From Ruminococcus sp. (GTDB taxonomy: Bacteria; Bacillota; Clostridia; Oscillospirales; Ruminococcaceae), in assembly GCA_017462565.1 (NCBI GenBank), contig JAFTQW010000005.1, positions 1 through 40,584 on the forward strand: DNA of 40,584 nt. The letters run 5' to 3'. The translations under genes and the position numbers were made by a program. Shown here piece after piece: positions 1 to 7,790 of the stretch (the first letter of the stretch is position 1; each line of letters starts with the position of its first letter). Below the pieces are notes generated by a model. The model was given only the letters and a program-made list of their open reading frames with translations, was not told the origin of the DNA and did no database searches.

Positions 1-156
1 GGTATTTGAAATAATTAATACTGGGTTTCCAAAGGGTGATTCCCCACAGTGTGGGGAAATGTCACGAAGTGACAAAGGGGACGGGCGACCGTTGGGAGGA
101 ATAACCCTTTGGCAGGGGTACGGGGACAGAGTCCCCGCTTAAGTTGTTGGCATTGG
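1..156 (-). repeat. R1: dispersed stem-loop element (partial, cut by window edge)
   Basis: This is the inverted orientation of the dispersed element family. It begins inside the variable hairpin (ggtatttgaaataatt) and continues with the TTTCCAAAGGG stem, the CCCCACAGTGTGGGG stem, the TGTCACGAAGTGACA stem, CCCTTTGG, and the CGGGGAC/GTCCCCG stem. It ends in cttaagttgttggcattg, the class-A terminal repeat also seen in R5, R9 and R11. The left end lies outside the window. I see no coding frame. Confidence 0.8.
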
Positions 157-234
157 TTGCCTAAAATATCCTCAATTGCTTTAAGCGAAAGATGTACAAA
201 CATCTCTGCATACATTTTAAAGAGGTGATAACGC

Positions 235-480
235 ATGATTGAGGGAACGATTAAAGAGACAGAGACCGACAGTGAAAAGATATACGAGTACACAACAATA
301 TGCAAGTCCGGAACTCGTGCCAATGTAAAGATTATCAGACCAGTTTTAGATGATGAAGAATATGTTCGCCGTCGAAGAGAAGCGGAGCAGGAGCTGATCC
401 GGTTTGCGCAGGGCGTTATCGCCGACGGGCATGACTGGAAAGAACTTGTGCGATTGAGAGAGACCAAGCCCCTTATTTAA
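235..480 (+). CDS. hypothetical protein, 81 aa
   Basis: I do not recognise the family. The start ATG is preceded by a good ribosome binding site (agaggtgat), which is the main reason to believe the gene. The product is 81 residues, hydrophilic and charged. It has a Glu/Arg-rich helix at about residues 38-60 (EEYVRRRREAEQELIRFAQG) and no signal peptide or membrane segment. Its stop overlaps the stop of the convergent SOD gene by a few bases. It follows directly after repeat R1. Small proteins of this composition occur in phage and plasmid contexts, but nothing here proves that origin. Confidence 0.55.
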   Translation: MIEGTIKETETDSEKIYEYTTICKSGTRANVKIIRPVLDDEEYVRRRREAEQELIRFAQGVIADGHDWKELVRLRETKPLI

Positions 481-931
481 TAATACCACAGGCGATTTTC
501 TCGCCTGAATTTCCTGAGGGCTGCGTGTGGTAATCGTCCGGAGCAGCGTGTATAATAACAGGATATCCTTTCACCTGCGTCGGCTGAAAACGATTTGTAT
601 AAAAGGCGGTCCATGCATATCCGTTATTGCTGAATAATGCAGGAAGATCGCCGGTATGAAAAGGGTGTTCCTCATTGAAAAGGTTCAGGTGAGAGCCTGC
701 ATTTGCAAAGGGATCATCTGTATTTCCGCTGCATTCCGTCCCATTATGAATGTGCATGGCGAATACTCTTTTATCCGAGGGAAGATTGAAAATTTCAGCG
801 ACTGCCAATGAGCCGTTACAGGCTTTAAAAAATGAAACTGTTCCGTGTATCTCCGGATATTTCGGCGAACCGGAAATGACTGCAATACGGCAGGGACGCT
901 GTAAAAGAAGTTTTGGATTTACTGTGAACAT
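473..931 (-). CDS. Cu/Zn-type superoxide dismutase family protein
   Basis: The 152-residue protein matches the Cu/Zn SOD fold. Copper-type ligands are visible as H60 and H62 (the HIH pair), H81 (GSHLN) and H128 (VIIHAAPDD). Zinc-type ligands are H81, H89, H92 and D95 (EEHPFHTGDLP). C67 and C148 (ACG) are placed for the family disulfide. The conserved active-site Arg just before the second Cys is Lys here (K145, in GEKIACG), which should change superoxide steering but need not abolish activity. There is no signal peptide, so it is probably cytoplasmic, unlike most bacterial SodC enzymes. The start has GGAGGT at 937-942. It is a single gene, convergent with the 81-aa gene. Confidence 0.82.
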   Translation of the reverse strand: MFTVNPKLLLQRPCRIAVISGSPKYPEIHGTVSFFKACNGSLAVAEIFNLPSDKRVFAMHIHNGTECSGNTDDPFANAGSHLNLFNEEHPFHTGDLPALFSNNGYAWTAFYTNRFQPTQVKGYPVIIHAAPDDYHTQPSGNSGEKIACGIIK

Positions 932-1099
932 ATATTGACCTCCATACTACTATTTAGAAACTGTATTCATAAGATGTGCACATTATCTTGTGAAGACAGG
1001 TTCTTATACTATTACATATATGTGTAACGTAAAAAGCGTGTTACTGTTTTTTAAAGGAACAGATAAATTTTTTCGCAGGGCGGCGTTTGCATTAAGTTT

Positions 1100-1148
1100 T
1101 GGAAAATAACAAAAAACAACCGTCGGAGCTTGATTTGCTTCGACTGTT
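1100..1148 (-). terminator. hairpin with U-rich tail on the minus strand (possible terminator)
   Basis: An imperfect stem (cgtcggagc / gcttcgactg) is followed, read on the minus strand, by ttgttttttgtt. It has terminator form, but no minus-strand gene is visible upstream of it (1150-1300 has no supported frame), so it may be a leftover of a lost gene. Confidence 0.3.
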
Positions 1149-1304
1149 TCGTGTATATACAACAAAAAACAACTATATTCTTTGTAATTATAAACAAACT
1201 TTCGGTAAATGTATTGTAATTTGGATAAATATGTGTTATTATTGTAACTAAGAGGTATCTTAATAATCAAATATGCAGTCGAATTGTGGAGTTTTACAAT
1301 GAAA

Positions 1305-1407
1305 TTTAAGGAAGCACTGATTAAATCCAGTGTGCAAGATGACGGAAAATATGCAAGCAAAGTGCGTGCCGAGCCGTCAGGCGTGATTTAATCAGTGATT
1401 CCTTAAA
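1305..1407. repeat. 103-bp miniature inverted-repeat element
   Basis: The ends form a near-perfect inverted repeat: left arm 1305-1327 (tttaaggaagcactgattaa...) and right arm 1385-1407, matching at 22 of 23 positions. The interior contains a second stem (gacgg ... ccgtc) and no coding frame. It has MITE architecture and lies directly before the Spo0A-like remnant. Its arms do not match those of R1-R16. Confidence 0.75.
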
Positions 1408-1411
1408 ATAA

Positions 1412-1723
1412 AACTTTAGGGATAGCTTCCGGAATTGTCAGCCGAACTATTATTTAGCTGACGTACTTGCAATACGTCAGCCGTGGGGGATTCAGGCGGT
1501 CACAAAATATCTCTATCCTGAACCTGCCAAATTATACAATGTAATATGGTCAGAAATCGAACGCAGCATCCGATACGGCATAAATACTGCGTGGAACAGG
1601 GAAAAATCCGGTATGCACAAAATTTTCGGGTTTCGTCCCGCTTTATGTGAACTGATCGTCTATATCGCCGATACTACAATGCAGAAATTTCCGGACTATA
1701 TAAAAATATGTTTAAATGTTTAA
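1412..1723 (+). pseudogene. Spo0A C-terminal-domain remnant
   Basis: A frame open from 1412 to the TAA at 1721-1723 has no ATG, GTG or TTG start and no ribosome binding site. Its translation contains IQAVTKYLYPEPAKLYN, then IERSIRYGINTAWNRE, IFGF and ELIVYIADTTM. These align with the DNA-binding domain of Spo0A (VTKxLYPxIAKKFNTT, RVERAIRHAIEVAW, LFGY, NSEFIAMVAD). The N-terminal receiver domain is absent, and the first turn of the effector domain is degraded at the junction with the 1305-1407 miniature element. Family assignment is good. Calling it a pseudogene rests on the missing start and receiver. Confidence 0.6.
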
Positions 1724-1860
1724 GCCGGTAAATAAAATTTATGCTTGATATATGTTTCGGAAAGGAGGAATATTGCATATTCAAGCCGTTTTTCAGCATT
1801 GTATATATACATCGTGAGAACTTTGTTCTAAATTTATTTTATATGAAAGGATGATTTATT

Positions 1861-2490
1861 ATGAAAAAATTCAGGAAAATTTTATCCGCAGTTTCTGCCG
1901 CTGTGCTTTGCGCTCTGCCTTTGATTAACTGTGCGGCTGTTAATGCAGCTTCAGAATCTGAAAAAATTAATACTTACAGAGTATACGTTGATGTAAAAGA
2001 AAATTCAGGCGTATGCAAATGTATAGTGTCATCATTATATGATGGCGATAATATGCGTTTTCAAGAAACGAAAATAGGGGATCTTGGCGGTGAAGTAAGC
2101 AACACATCAGTTGGAAATCAGTATGTTGAGTGTTATTATACAGCTTCCGGCAATCTGGCTCAGGCCGGAACCCTTTTTACCATGAAATATATTTCTAAAA
2201 ATACCTATGAGGAAAATGAAAAGGATTTTAAAATTTATTCTGAAAATTCTAATGGAGTAAAATTAAGTTCTGATTTAATCAGCCGGACAGCAGTTTTAGT
2301 TGGCGATGCTGATGGAGACGGTCGTGTATTTTTGAATGATGTTGTTTGTATAGAACAATTCATTGGTAATCCAGAGAATTATCCTCTTACAAATGTCAGA
2401 GCGGCTGATGTAAATAACGACGGCGTTATTACAGATGAAGACGCATTGCTTATTCAAAAATATAATATAAATTTAATTAAACATTTTTAA
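1861..2490 (+). CDS. secreted dockerin protein, tandem paralogue 1
   Basis: 209 residues. A Sec signal peptide covers about 1-30 (MKKFRKILSA..., cleavage near NAA-SE). A mature domain of about 115 residues (31-145) is predicted to be beta-rich and ends in a GTLFTMKY segment that resembles cohesin or carbohydrate-binding beta-sandwiches. A type I dockerin covers 148-209, with two calcium loops (GDADGDGRVFLND at 148-160; ADVNNDGVITDED at 182-194) followed by helices. The dockerin should dock the protein onto a cohesin on a scaffoldin or the cell surface. The RBS is gaaagga. It is first of four tandem homologues with near-identical signal peptides. The function of the middle domain is unknown. 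Confidence 0.8.
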   Translation: MKKFRKILSAVSAAVLCALPLINCAAVNAASESEKINTYRVYVDVKENSGVCKCIVSSLYDGDNMRFQETKIGDLGGEVSNTSVGNQYVECYYTASGNLAQAGTLFTMKYISKNTYEENEKDFKIYSENSNGVKLSSDLISRTAVLVGDADGDGRVFLNDVVCIEQFIGNPENYPLTNVRAADVNNDGVITDEDALLIQKYNINLIKHF

Positions 2491-2511
2491 AATTAGAAAG
2501 GACGTATTATT

Positions 2512-3162
2512 ATGAAAAAATTCAAGAAAATTTTATCCGCAGTTTCTGCCGCTGTGCTTTGCGCTATGCCTATGATCAATGGCGCTGCCGCTAATGCGGC
2601 TTCTGATGAAGAAAGCTATAAAAAAACCTTTGTAGTATATCATATCGTTGATAATCCCCAGATTGCATATTTTGACTTTACAATCGGTTATAATTCCTGC
2701 TTAACGGCAGAACCAAGTATGAAAACTGCTCTTTGCGGTACTAATAGCTTTAATTCGATTCATTACAATATAAGCCGTCAAATTAAGACAACTTACAGCG
2801 GAAGCGCTTTTGGTACAACGGGTACGGCGGCTACTACTAAATTCCTTGGAGATTTATCTGTATCAATCGATGATATTTATGACCTCATATCATGTGATAA
2901 TGTAGCTATAAAAAATGCAAACGGAAAAAGTATGTCAAAAACAGCGTTAGACAATCGAATATATCTTTTGGGCGACGTAAATGGTGATGATTGTGTTGAG
3001 ATTGCCGACGCTACACTTATTTTACAACATCTTATAAATCCAACTGGTTATCCTCTCCGAGATAATGGAATAGCAGCCGATGTTAATCTTGATGGTGTTA
3101 TAAATGAAGATGATGCGTTGTTGATTCAGCAATATGACGCCGGTGTGATCAAGCATTTCTGA
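2512..3162 (+). CDS. secreted dockerin protein, tandem paralogue 2
   Basis: 216 residues, 21 bp downstream of paralogue 1. The signal peptide (MKKFKKILSAVSAAVLCAMP..., to about residue 30) is almost identical to that of its neighbours. The mature domain (about 31-150) is divergent and Ser/Thr/Gly-rich. The C-terminal dockerin has two calcium loops (GDVNGDDCVEIAD and ADVNLDGVINEDD) and ends in the shared VIKHF-type tail. It is presumably co-transcribed with the other three. No catalytic motif is seen. The middle region could be a binding or structural module exported to the cellulosome or cell wall. RBS gaaagga is 10 bases before the ATG. Confidence 0.8.
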   Translation: MKKFKKILSAVSAAVLCAMPMINGAAANAASDEESYKKTFVVYHIVDNPQIAYFDFTIGYNSCLTAEPSMKTALCGTNSFNSIHYNISRQIKTTYSGSAFGTTGTAATTKFLGDLSVSIDDIYDLISCDNVAIKNANGKSMSKTALDNRIYLLGDVNGDDCVEIADATLILQHLINPTGYPLRDNGIAADVNLDGVINEDDALLIQQYDAGVIKHF

Positions 3163-3197
3163 GATTAGTTTTTGCTGAATTTGAAAGGATGATTACT

Positions 3198-3824
3198 GTG
3201 AAAAAATTTAAAAAGATCTTATCCGCAGTTTCTGCCGCTGTACTTTGCGCGATGCCATTAGCGAATGGTATGGCCGCTAATGCTGCCGGAATCACAAAGA
3301 CGTATAGAGTTTATTTTGATGTTCCGGCTAACTCCGGCGTTGCTTCAGCGAATTACAGCATGACATATTCTAAACATATGAGCGAAGCATTTTATGATGT
3401 TGGAAATCTCGGCGGAAGCGTTAGCAGCGGAGGCAATGGTCAAGGAGTTAATAATATATGCGGTTGTTATTATACAGCCAATGAAGCGCTTGTAAACCCG
3501 GGAACTCTTTTCACAATGAAATTTTATGGCGATATGAGCTTTGAAGAAGCTGTGATTAAATATGAACTTACTGCCAAATATTCAAATGGAGCAGAAATGT
3601 CCTCTAATCCTATTACTATGGATGTAGTATTGGTTGGAGACGCTGACGGGGATGGCAGTATAACTATTGATGATGCAGTGAGCATTATAATATATGCTGC
3701 TAATCCGTCAGGCTATCCGTTAAGCAATCTTCGTGCAGCAGACGCTAACGGAGACGGCGTTGTTACGGAAGAAGATGCAACAATGGTACAGCAGTATCTT
3801 GCTCAAATTATTAATCATTTCTGA
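3198..3824 (+). CDS. secreted dockerin protein, tandem paralogue 3 (GTG start)
   Basis: 208 residues from the GTG at 3198. An in-frame ATG at 3189 overlaps the ribosome binding site, and aligning the four paralogues places the start at the GTG, where the sequence becomes (V/M)KKFKKILSAVSA. The signal peptide runs to about residue 30. The mature domain (to about 145) is close to paralogue 1, sharing the YRVYFDVPANSGV, GDLGG/GNLGG, CYYTA and PGTLFTMKF segments. The dockerin has loops GDADGDGSITIDD and ADANGDGVVTEED. It probably belongs to the same transcript as its neighbours (35 bp gap). Function beyond dockerin-mediated attachment is unknown. Confidence 0.8.
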   Translation: MKKFKKILSAVSAAVLCAMPLANGMAANAAGITKTYRVYFDVPANSGVASANYSMTYSKHMSEAFYDVGNLGGSVSSGGNGQGVNNICGCYYTANEALVNPGTLFTMKFYGDMSFEEAVIKYELTAKYSNGAEMSSNPITMDVVLVGDADGDGSITIDDAVSIIIYAANPSGYPLSNLRAADANGDGVVTEEDATMVQQYLAQIINHF

Positions 3825-3838
3825 AAGAAGGTTTTATT

Positions 3839-4489
3839 ATGAAAAAATTCAAGAAAATTTTATCCGCAGTTTCTGCCGGAGTTCTTTGCGCCCTGCCAAT
3901 GATGAATGGAGCTGCCGCTAATGCTGTCAGACCCGGACAATATGATACTTATATGGTATTCTGTGATGTTGAGGCGAATTCAGGAGTTCAGTATTGCAGT
4001 ATGATAGTGGTTCATAATGGAGAAGATGGGGCTCAGGCTATGCACGGCAATCTTGGTAACGGTGATATGCAAACTTATATAACAAATAGGGTTGACGGAA
4101 AAGTATCTTATGCAACAATGTATGATGCTAACGGCGCTCTGGCAGCGAAAGGAACGGTATTTAAGGTTAAAGTGGTAACTGAACCAAAAGAGCCTGAGGA
4201 AGAAATACCATTTGAAGTAGATGAACCATCTGCTTTTGATGTGAACTATACTTTTTTGGGTAAAGGTGTTGCAACCACGGAGATAGTAATGTTAGGCGAT
4301 GTAAATGGCGATAAATGCGTTAATATATTAGATGCAGTTTTAATCCAACAGCATCTTGCAAATTCAACAAATTATCCGTTGAATAAGAAAGCTTTTCGTG
4401 CCGCTGATGTAAATTACGACGGCGTTGTTAATAATGAAGACGCTCTTCTGATTCAAAAATATGAAGCAGGCTCTATAAGTAATTTTTAA
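3839..4489 (+). CDS. secreted dockerin protein, tandem paralogue 4
   Basis: 216 residues, 14 bp after paralogue 3. The signal peptide again begins MKKFKKILSAVSAGVLCALP. The mature domain includes a YMVFCDVEANSGV segment related to paralogues 1 and 3, then an acidic, proline-rich linker (EPKEPEEEIPFEVDEP, about residues 117-132). The dockerin has two calcium loops (GDVNGDKCVNILD and ADVNYDGVVNNED). It is the last gene of the tandem set. The following 100 bp hold a weak CAGCC/GGCTG stem but no clear terminator. Confidence 0.8.
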   Translation: MKKFKKILSAVSAGVLCALPMMNGAAANAVRPGQYDTYMVFCDVEANSGVQYCSMIVVHNGEDGAQAMHGNLGNGDMQTYITNRVDGKVSYATMYDANGALAAKGTVFKVKVVTEPKEPEEEIPFEVDEPSAFDVNYTFLGKGVATTEIVMLGDVNGDKCVNILDAVLIQQHLANSTNYPLNKKAFRAADVNYDGVVNNEDALLIQKYEAGSISNF

Positions 4490-4597
4490 GTGATTGCCTA
4501 AAAATCAGCCAATGTAATATGTTGTTAGATCGGCTGGGTTTGAATTATAAGTATCAGGGCGTGTTCACAATATTTTTGCATATATCTTTAATGTTCG

Positions 4598-5023
4598 TAT
4601 GAATTAGCTCACGTTGAAATGATTTCGGCAATTCTTTATCAGCTTACAAAAGATCTTACCATAGATGAGATAAAAGCAAGCGGTTTTGACACATATTTTG
4701 TCGATCATACTACGGGAATTTATCCGATAGCTGCATCAGGAGCGCCTTTTACAGCGGCTTATTTTCAGTCTAAGGGAGATATTATAACGGATCTCCACGA
4801 GAATATGGCGGCTGAACAAAAGGCAAGAACAACCTATGATAACATACTTCGTCTTGCGGACGATCCGGATGTAAGAGATCCCATTAAGTTCCTGAGACAG
4901 AGGGAGATCGTTCACTATCAGCGATTCGGCGAAGCTCTCCGCATAACGCAGGATAACCTGAATGCACGAAATTTCTATGCCTGCAATCCGGTATTTGATA
5001 AAAACTGCGGCAGGAGAAAATAA
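4598..5023 (+). pseudogene. cotJC: 5'-truncated manganese catalase / spore coat CotJC
   Basis: The open frame begins in-frame at YELAHVEM (4598) after a TAA stop at 4589-4591. The first possible ATG (4619) has no ribosome binding site and would skip metal-ligand residues. The sequence then follows CotJC closely: LYQLTKD, GAPFTAAYFQSKGD, ENMAAEQKARTTY and REIVHYQRFGEAL. Di-manganese ligands of the ELAHxEM, AAE and REIVH motifs remain. The N-terminal third with the first Glu ligand is gone. It is therefore a decayed catalase or coat gene rather than a short functional one. The breakpoint is near 4597. Confidence 0.75.
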
Positions 5024-5039
5024 GTTTTAAGGCATAAGA

Positions 5040-5065
5040 AAGGAGCTGTTTGTCAGCTCCTTTTT
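5040..5065 (+). terminator. intrinsic terminator after cotJC remnant
   Basis: A perfect aggagct / agctcct stem with a gtttgtc loop is followed by TTTTT. Read on the minus strand the hairpin also lies just beyond the stop of the DUF3789-like gene, so it could work in both directions. Confidence 0.85.
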
Positions 5066-5067
5066 GA

Positions 5068-5166
5068 TTATGAATCAGAATCTGCGGTTTTGGCGGCTGT
5101 GCAGAGACATATGGAAAATACTCCGATAGTGCCGCCGAATATTGCTCCTAAAATGAAACCTGCCAT
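5068..5166 (-). CDS. DUF3789-like membrane microprotein, 32 aa
   Basis: A minus-strand frame of 32 residues begins MAGFILGAIFGGTIGVFSIC and continues LCTAAKTADSDS. A GGAG ribosome binding site sits 9-10 bases before the ATG. It has one hydrophobic, glycine-rich membrane segment (residues 3-22), an LC pair and a short acidic tail. The pattern, GGTxGV followed by CLC and AA, is that of the DUF3789 family of tiny proteins common in Clostridia and their mobile elements. Function is unknown. The match is from memory of the family pattern and could be tested by HMM search. Confidence 0.65.
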   Translation of the reverse strand: MAGFILGAIFGGTIGVFSICLCTAAKTADSDS

Positions 5167-5238
5167 TAAAATTTGTCTCCTTTTTATATTGGTGAGATAA
5201 TTATATTATGGACAGATAAATTTGATTTAAACTGCAAT

Positions 5239-6030
5239 TTATTTTTTCTCAAGAATTGCATATGCCGCATAGTGCAGTATGTCAAATTCATCAGGTGCAA
5301 TTTCATCCAGAAGAGCCTTATGTTCACATTCCCATTTGTGAAGTTCTTCTTCCGAAAGTGAAGCGCCGACGCCCCGGCACGCTTTCATTCTGCCATGCCA
5401 GCTTTCTTTCGTGAAATGGACTTTCAAATCATATTCTTCGTGTTTAATCAGCGTAAAATATTCGTTTGCTTCATCAGGAATCCATATAGGCTTACGCATT
5501 TCGCCTGCGCCTGACCAATCCGGATTGTATTTCAGAACCAGTTTTTCACTTTCTCCGGCAATATTATCCTCAAACGGAAGCCACGCCATATATAGAATCA
5601 GCAGCTTTCCGTCCGGCTTGAGCATTCTTGCAAGATTGGGGATAACCTTTTTGTGGTCAAAGTACCAGAAACACTGGCAAGCCGTAATAACATCGAATGA
5701 ATTGTCGGGATAACTGATATCTTCGGCAGAAGTTGTGTAAAATTCGATGTTCATATCCGATTGTTTTGCAAGAAGCTTTGCCTGTTCGATCTGATTTGCC
5801 GATATATCCGTACCTGTCCACTCTGCGCCGTATCTGTACATATTTCTGGGAATCACTCCGGTTCCCGTGCCGATATCAAGCGCTCTCTGACCGTTGACAC
5901 ATAGTCCCTGATCTATAATTTTGCCGTAGAATATACGGGGATAAATATCACGGAATTTTGCGTAATCAGCGGAAGTTCGTCCCCAGTCGAAAGCTTTTCC
6001 GCCGTCGATTCGTGAATCTATGATATCCAT
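5239..6030 (-). CDS. class I SAM-dependent methyltransferase
   Basis: 263 residues. The Rossmann glycine loop ALDIGTGTGVIP (50-61), the acidic ribose-binding D75 (TGTDIS), the SAEDI segment (101-105) and FDVITACQCFWYFD (112-125) give a UbiE/SAM_MT family methyltransferase. No substrate can be inferred. It is last in the minus-strand redox cluster, 15 bp after the thioredoxin stop, with RBS aaagga. It is probably co-transcribed with fprA-ftrB-trx, though a functional link is not evident. Confidence 0.85.
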   Translation of the reverse strand: MDIIDSRIDGGKAFDWGRTSADYAKFRDIYPRIFYGKIIDQGLCVNGQRALDIGTGTGVIPRNMYRYGAEWTGTDISANQIEQAKLLAKQSDMNIEFYTTSAEDISYPDNSFDVITACQCFWYFDHKKVIPNLARMLKPDGKLLILYMAWLPFEDNIAGESEKLVLKYNPDWSGAGEMRKPIWIPDEANEYFTLIKHEEYDLKVHFTKESWHGRMKACRGVGASLSEEELHKWECEHKALLDEIAPDEFDILHYAAYAILEKK

Positions 6031-6045
6031 TTTAACATAGTTCCT

Positions 6046-6360
6046 TTATTTCAGCATTTCAAGAATCTGCTCTTTTGGACGAACTCCAACGGACTGAGCT
6101 GTGATAGCTCCGTCTTTGACTACAACGAGGAGCGGAATGCTTTCAACTCTGAAAGCGGCGGCAAGTTCCGGCTGTTCGTCAACGTTTACTTTGCAAACCT
6201 TTATCCTGCCGTCATACTCGTCTGCGATTTCTTCGATAACGGGAGCGAGCATCATGCAAGGTCCGCACCAGCTTGCCCAGAAATCGAGCAGAATAGGCAT
6301 TCCCTTATAATTGCGGACTTCCTCGTCAAAGTTTTCCTTTGTGATAATTATTTCGTTCAT
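6046..6360 (-). CDS. trxA: thioredoxin
   Basis: 104 residues from the ATG at 6360, which has GGAGG properly spaced; a longer in-frame extension lacks support and would overlap the FTR gene. It has the active-site WCGPC at 31-35 in FWASWCGPCMML, the cis-Pro loop in VESIPLLVV, and a standard thioredoxin length. It lies directly downstream of a ferredoxin:thioredoxin reductase catalytic subunit, which implies reduction by ferredoxin-derived electrons rather than only by NADPH-TrxR. That link is inferred from gene order. Confidence 0.93.
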   Translation of the reverse strand: MNEIIITKENFDEEVRNYKGMPILLDFWASWCGPCMMLAPVIEEIADEYDGRIKVCKVNVDEQPELAAAFRVESIPLLVVVKDGAITAQSVGVRPKEQILEMLK

Positions 6361-6364
6361 TCGA

Positions 6365-6568
6365 TCAATCCTCCAGACTTTTATAATAAAGCATACAATG
6401 ACAGAATCCCTCAAATTCCGGATCTTCTATCTGCTCACGGAATTCTTTGCACATACATTTATTTTCGGGAGTTCTTGGAATGCGGCACGGACAGTAGCCG
6501 TCTTTCTTTTTAAGTCCGTCCTTGATTTTGGCAACAAGCTCCTTATCGGGATTAAGAGTAACTTTCAT
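6365..6568 (-). CDS. ferredoxin:thioredoxin reductase catalytic subunit-like protein
   Basis: 67 residues with the FTR-beta cysteine signature: CPC at 26-28, CMC at 38-40 and CHC at 56-58 (GYCPCRIPRTPENKCMC ... GFCHC). In the family these bind a [4Fe-4S] cluster next to a redox-active disulfide that passes electrons from ferredoxin to thioredoxin. The protein is shorter than plant FTR-beta (about 115 aa), which is usual for anaerobe versions that work without the variable alpha subunit. It ends 4 bp before the thioredoxin start and begins 6 bp after fprA, which supports a functional Fd-FTR-Trx chain. RBS is gaaagg. Confidence 0.88.
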   Translation of the reverse strand: MKVTLNPDKELVAKIKDGLKKKDGYCPCRIPRTPENKCMCKEFREQIEDPEFEGFCHCMLYYKSLED

Positions 6569-6574
6569 TTAATT

Positions 6575-7744
6575 TCAGCCTTTCATAAGCTCGTCTGCCA
6601 TAGCTTCGATCTGTGCGATGTTTTCAGCTTTAACGCCTGCTTTTATCGAAACTGTGGTATCGAGCCATGTAATATTTTTTGATTTTTCAAACATAGCCTT
6701 CATGGTCTTTCCGGCTGTAATTGCCCAGCTTCCGTTTTCAATAAGACCAATAGTGCGGTTCTGGTAGTTTCTTTCAGTAAGATCCTGAATAAAATGCTTC
6801 ATGAATGGGAAAATATCTGCATTATAAGTTGTTGTTGCAAGAACAAGCTTGCCGTAGCGGAAAGCGTCCTCAACAGCTTCAGCCATATCCTCACGGGCAA
6901 GGTCGCAGAAAACAACCTTTGGACAGCCTTTTTCGATAAGCTTGTCTTTAAGAAGCTCGGCAGCTTTTTTGGTGTTTCCGTAAACGGATGTATAGGCTAT
7001 CATAACGCCCTCGGATTCAACGCCGTAGCTTGACCATGTATTGTAAAGTCCGAGATAATATTCAAGATTTTCGCTGAGAACAGGGCCGTGAAGAGGGCAG
7101 ATAGTCTGAATATCAAGTGCTGAAGCCTTTTTGAGAACTGCCTGAACCTGCACTCCGTATTTTCCTACGATTCCGAAATAGTAGCGGCGAGCCTCGCAAG
7201 CCCAGTCTTCGTCAGCGTCGAGAGCGCCGAATTTTCCGAATGCGTCAGCCGAGAAAAGAACCTTTTCAGCGCTGTCGTAAGTGAACATGACCTCCGGCCA
7301 GTGTACCATAGGCGCGAAAACGAAGGTCAGCTCATGTCTGCCGAGAGAAAGAGTATCGCCGTCTTTTACCTCAAGCTTTTTATCAGCGATAAGCGAATCA
7401 ATGTCCTCGAAATATGCGCTCATCATAGCAAATGTCTTTGCGTTTCCGACTATAACGGTTTCGGGATAAGCTTTTATAAAATTGAGAATATTTGCGGAAT
7501 GATCTGGTTCCATATGCTGAACTATGAGATAATCGGGCTTTCTTTCCCCAAGAGCATTGCTGATATTTTCAAGCCACTGATCTGTGAAGTTTCCGTCAAC
7601 TGTATCGAAAACGGCAATTTTTTCATCAAGGATTATATATGAGTTGTAAGCCATTCCGTTCGGAACATCATACTGTCCCTCGAAAAGGTCGATCTCGTGG
7701 TCGTTAACGCCGATATAATAAATTTCATTAGCTATTTTATTCAT
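6575..7744 (-). CDS. FprA family A-type flavoprotein (O2/NO reductase)
   Basis: 389 residues in two domains. The N-terminal metallo-beta-lactamase-like di-iron domain has H77-x-E79-x-D81-H82, H148, D167 and H219. The C-terminal flavodoxin domain begins near residue 250 (IAYTSVYGNTKKAAE, FMN phosphate loop). These enzymes reduce O2 to water, and often NO to N2O, with electrons from rubredoxin or related donors, protecting anaerobes in the cytoplasm. It is first gene of a four-gene minus-strand operon with an FTR subunit, thioredoxin and methyltransferase. RBS gaggt. An extended -10 promoter lies at 7791-7796. Confidence 0.93.
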   Translation of the reverse strand: MNKIANEIYYIGVNDHEIDLFEGQYDVPNGMAYNSYIILDEKIAVFDTVDGNFTDQWLENISNALGERKPDYLIVQHMEPDHSANILNFIKAYPETVIVGNAKTFAMMSAYFEDIDSLIADKKLEVKDGDTLSLGRHELTFVFAPMVHWPEVMFTYDSAEKVLFSADAFGKFGALDADEDWACEARRYYFGIVGKYGVQVQAVLKKASALDIQTICPLHGPVLSENLEYYLGLYNTWSSYGVESEGVMIAYTSVYGNTKKAAELLKDKLIEKGCPKVVFCDLAREDMAEAVEDAFRYGKLVLATTTYNADIFPFMKHFIQDLTERNYQNRTIGLIENGSWAITAGKTMKAMFEKSKNITWLDTTVSIKAGVKAENIAQIEAMADELMKG

Positions 7745-7790
7745 GGAATTTTACCTCGCATTTTTATTTTTTGCAGAACTCTGCAAATTA

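Noticed and set aside
1004-1360. Long minus-strand frame of 118 codons
   Set aside because: It has no ribosome binding site, its composition is unlike a protein (AT-rich random), and it runs across the 1305-1407 miniature element.
3189-3197. ATG at 3189 as start of dockerin paralogue 3
   Set aside because: It overlaps the ribosome binding site. Alignment with the other three paralogues puts the start at GTG 3198.
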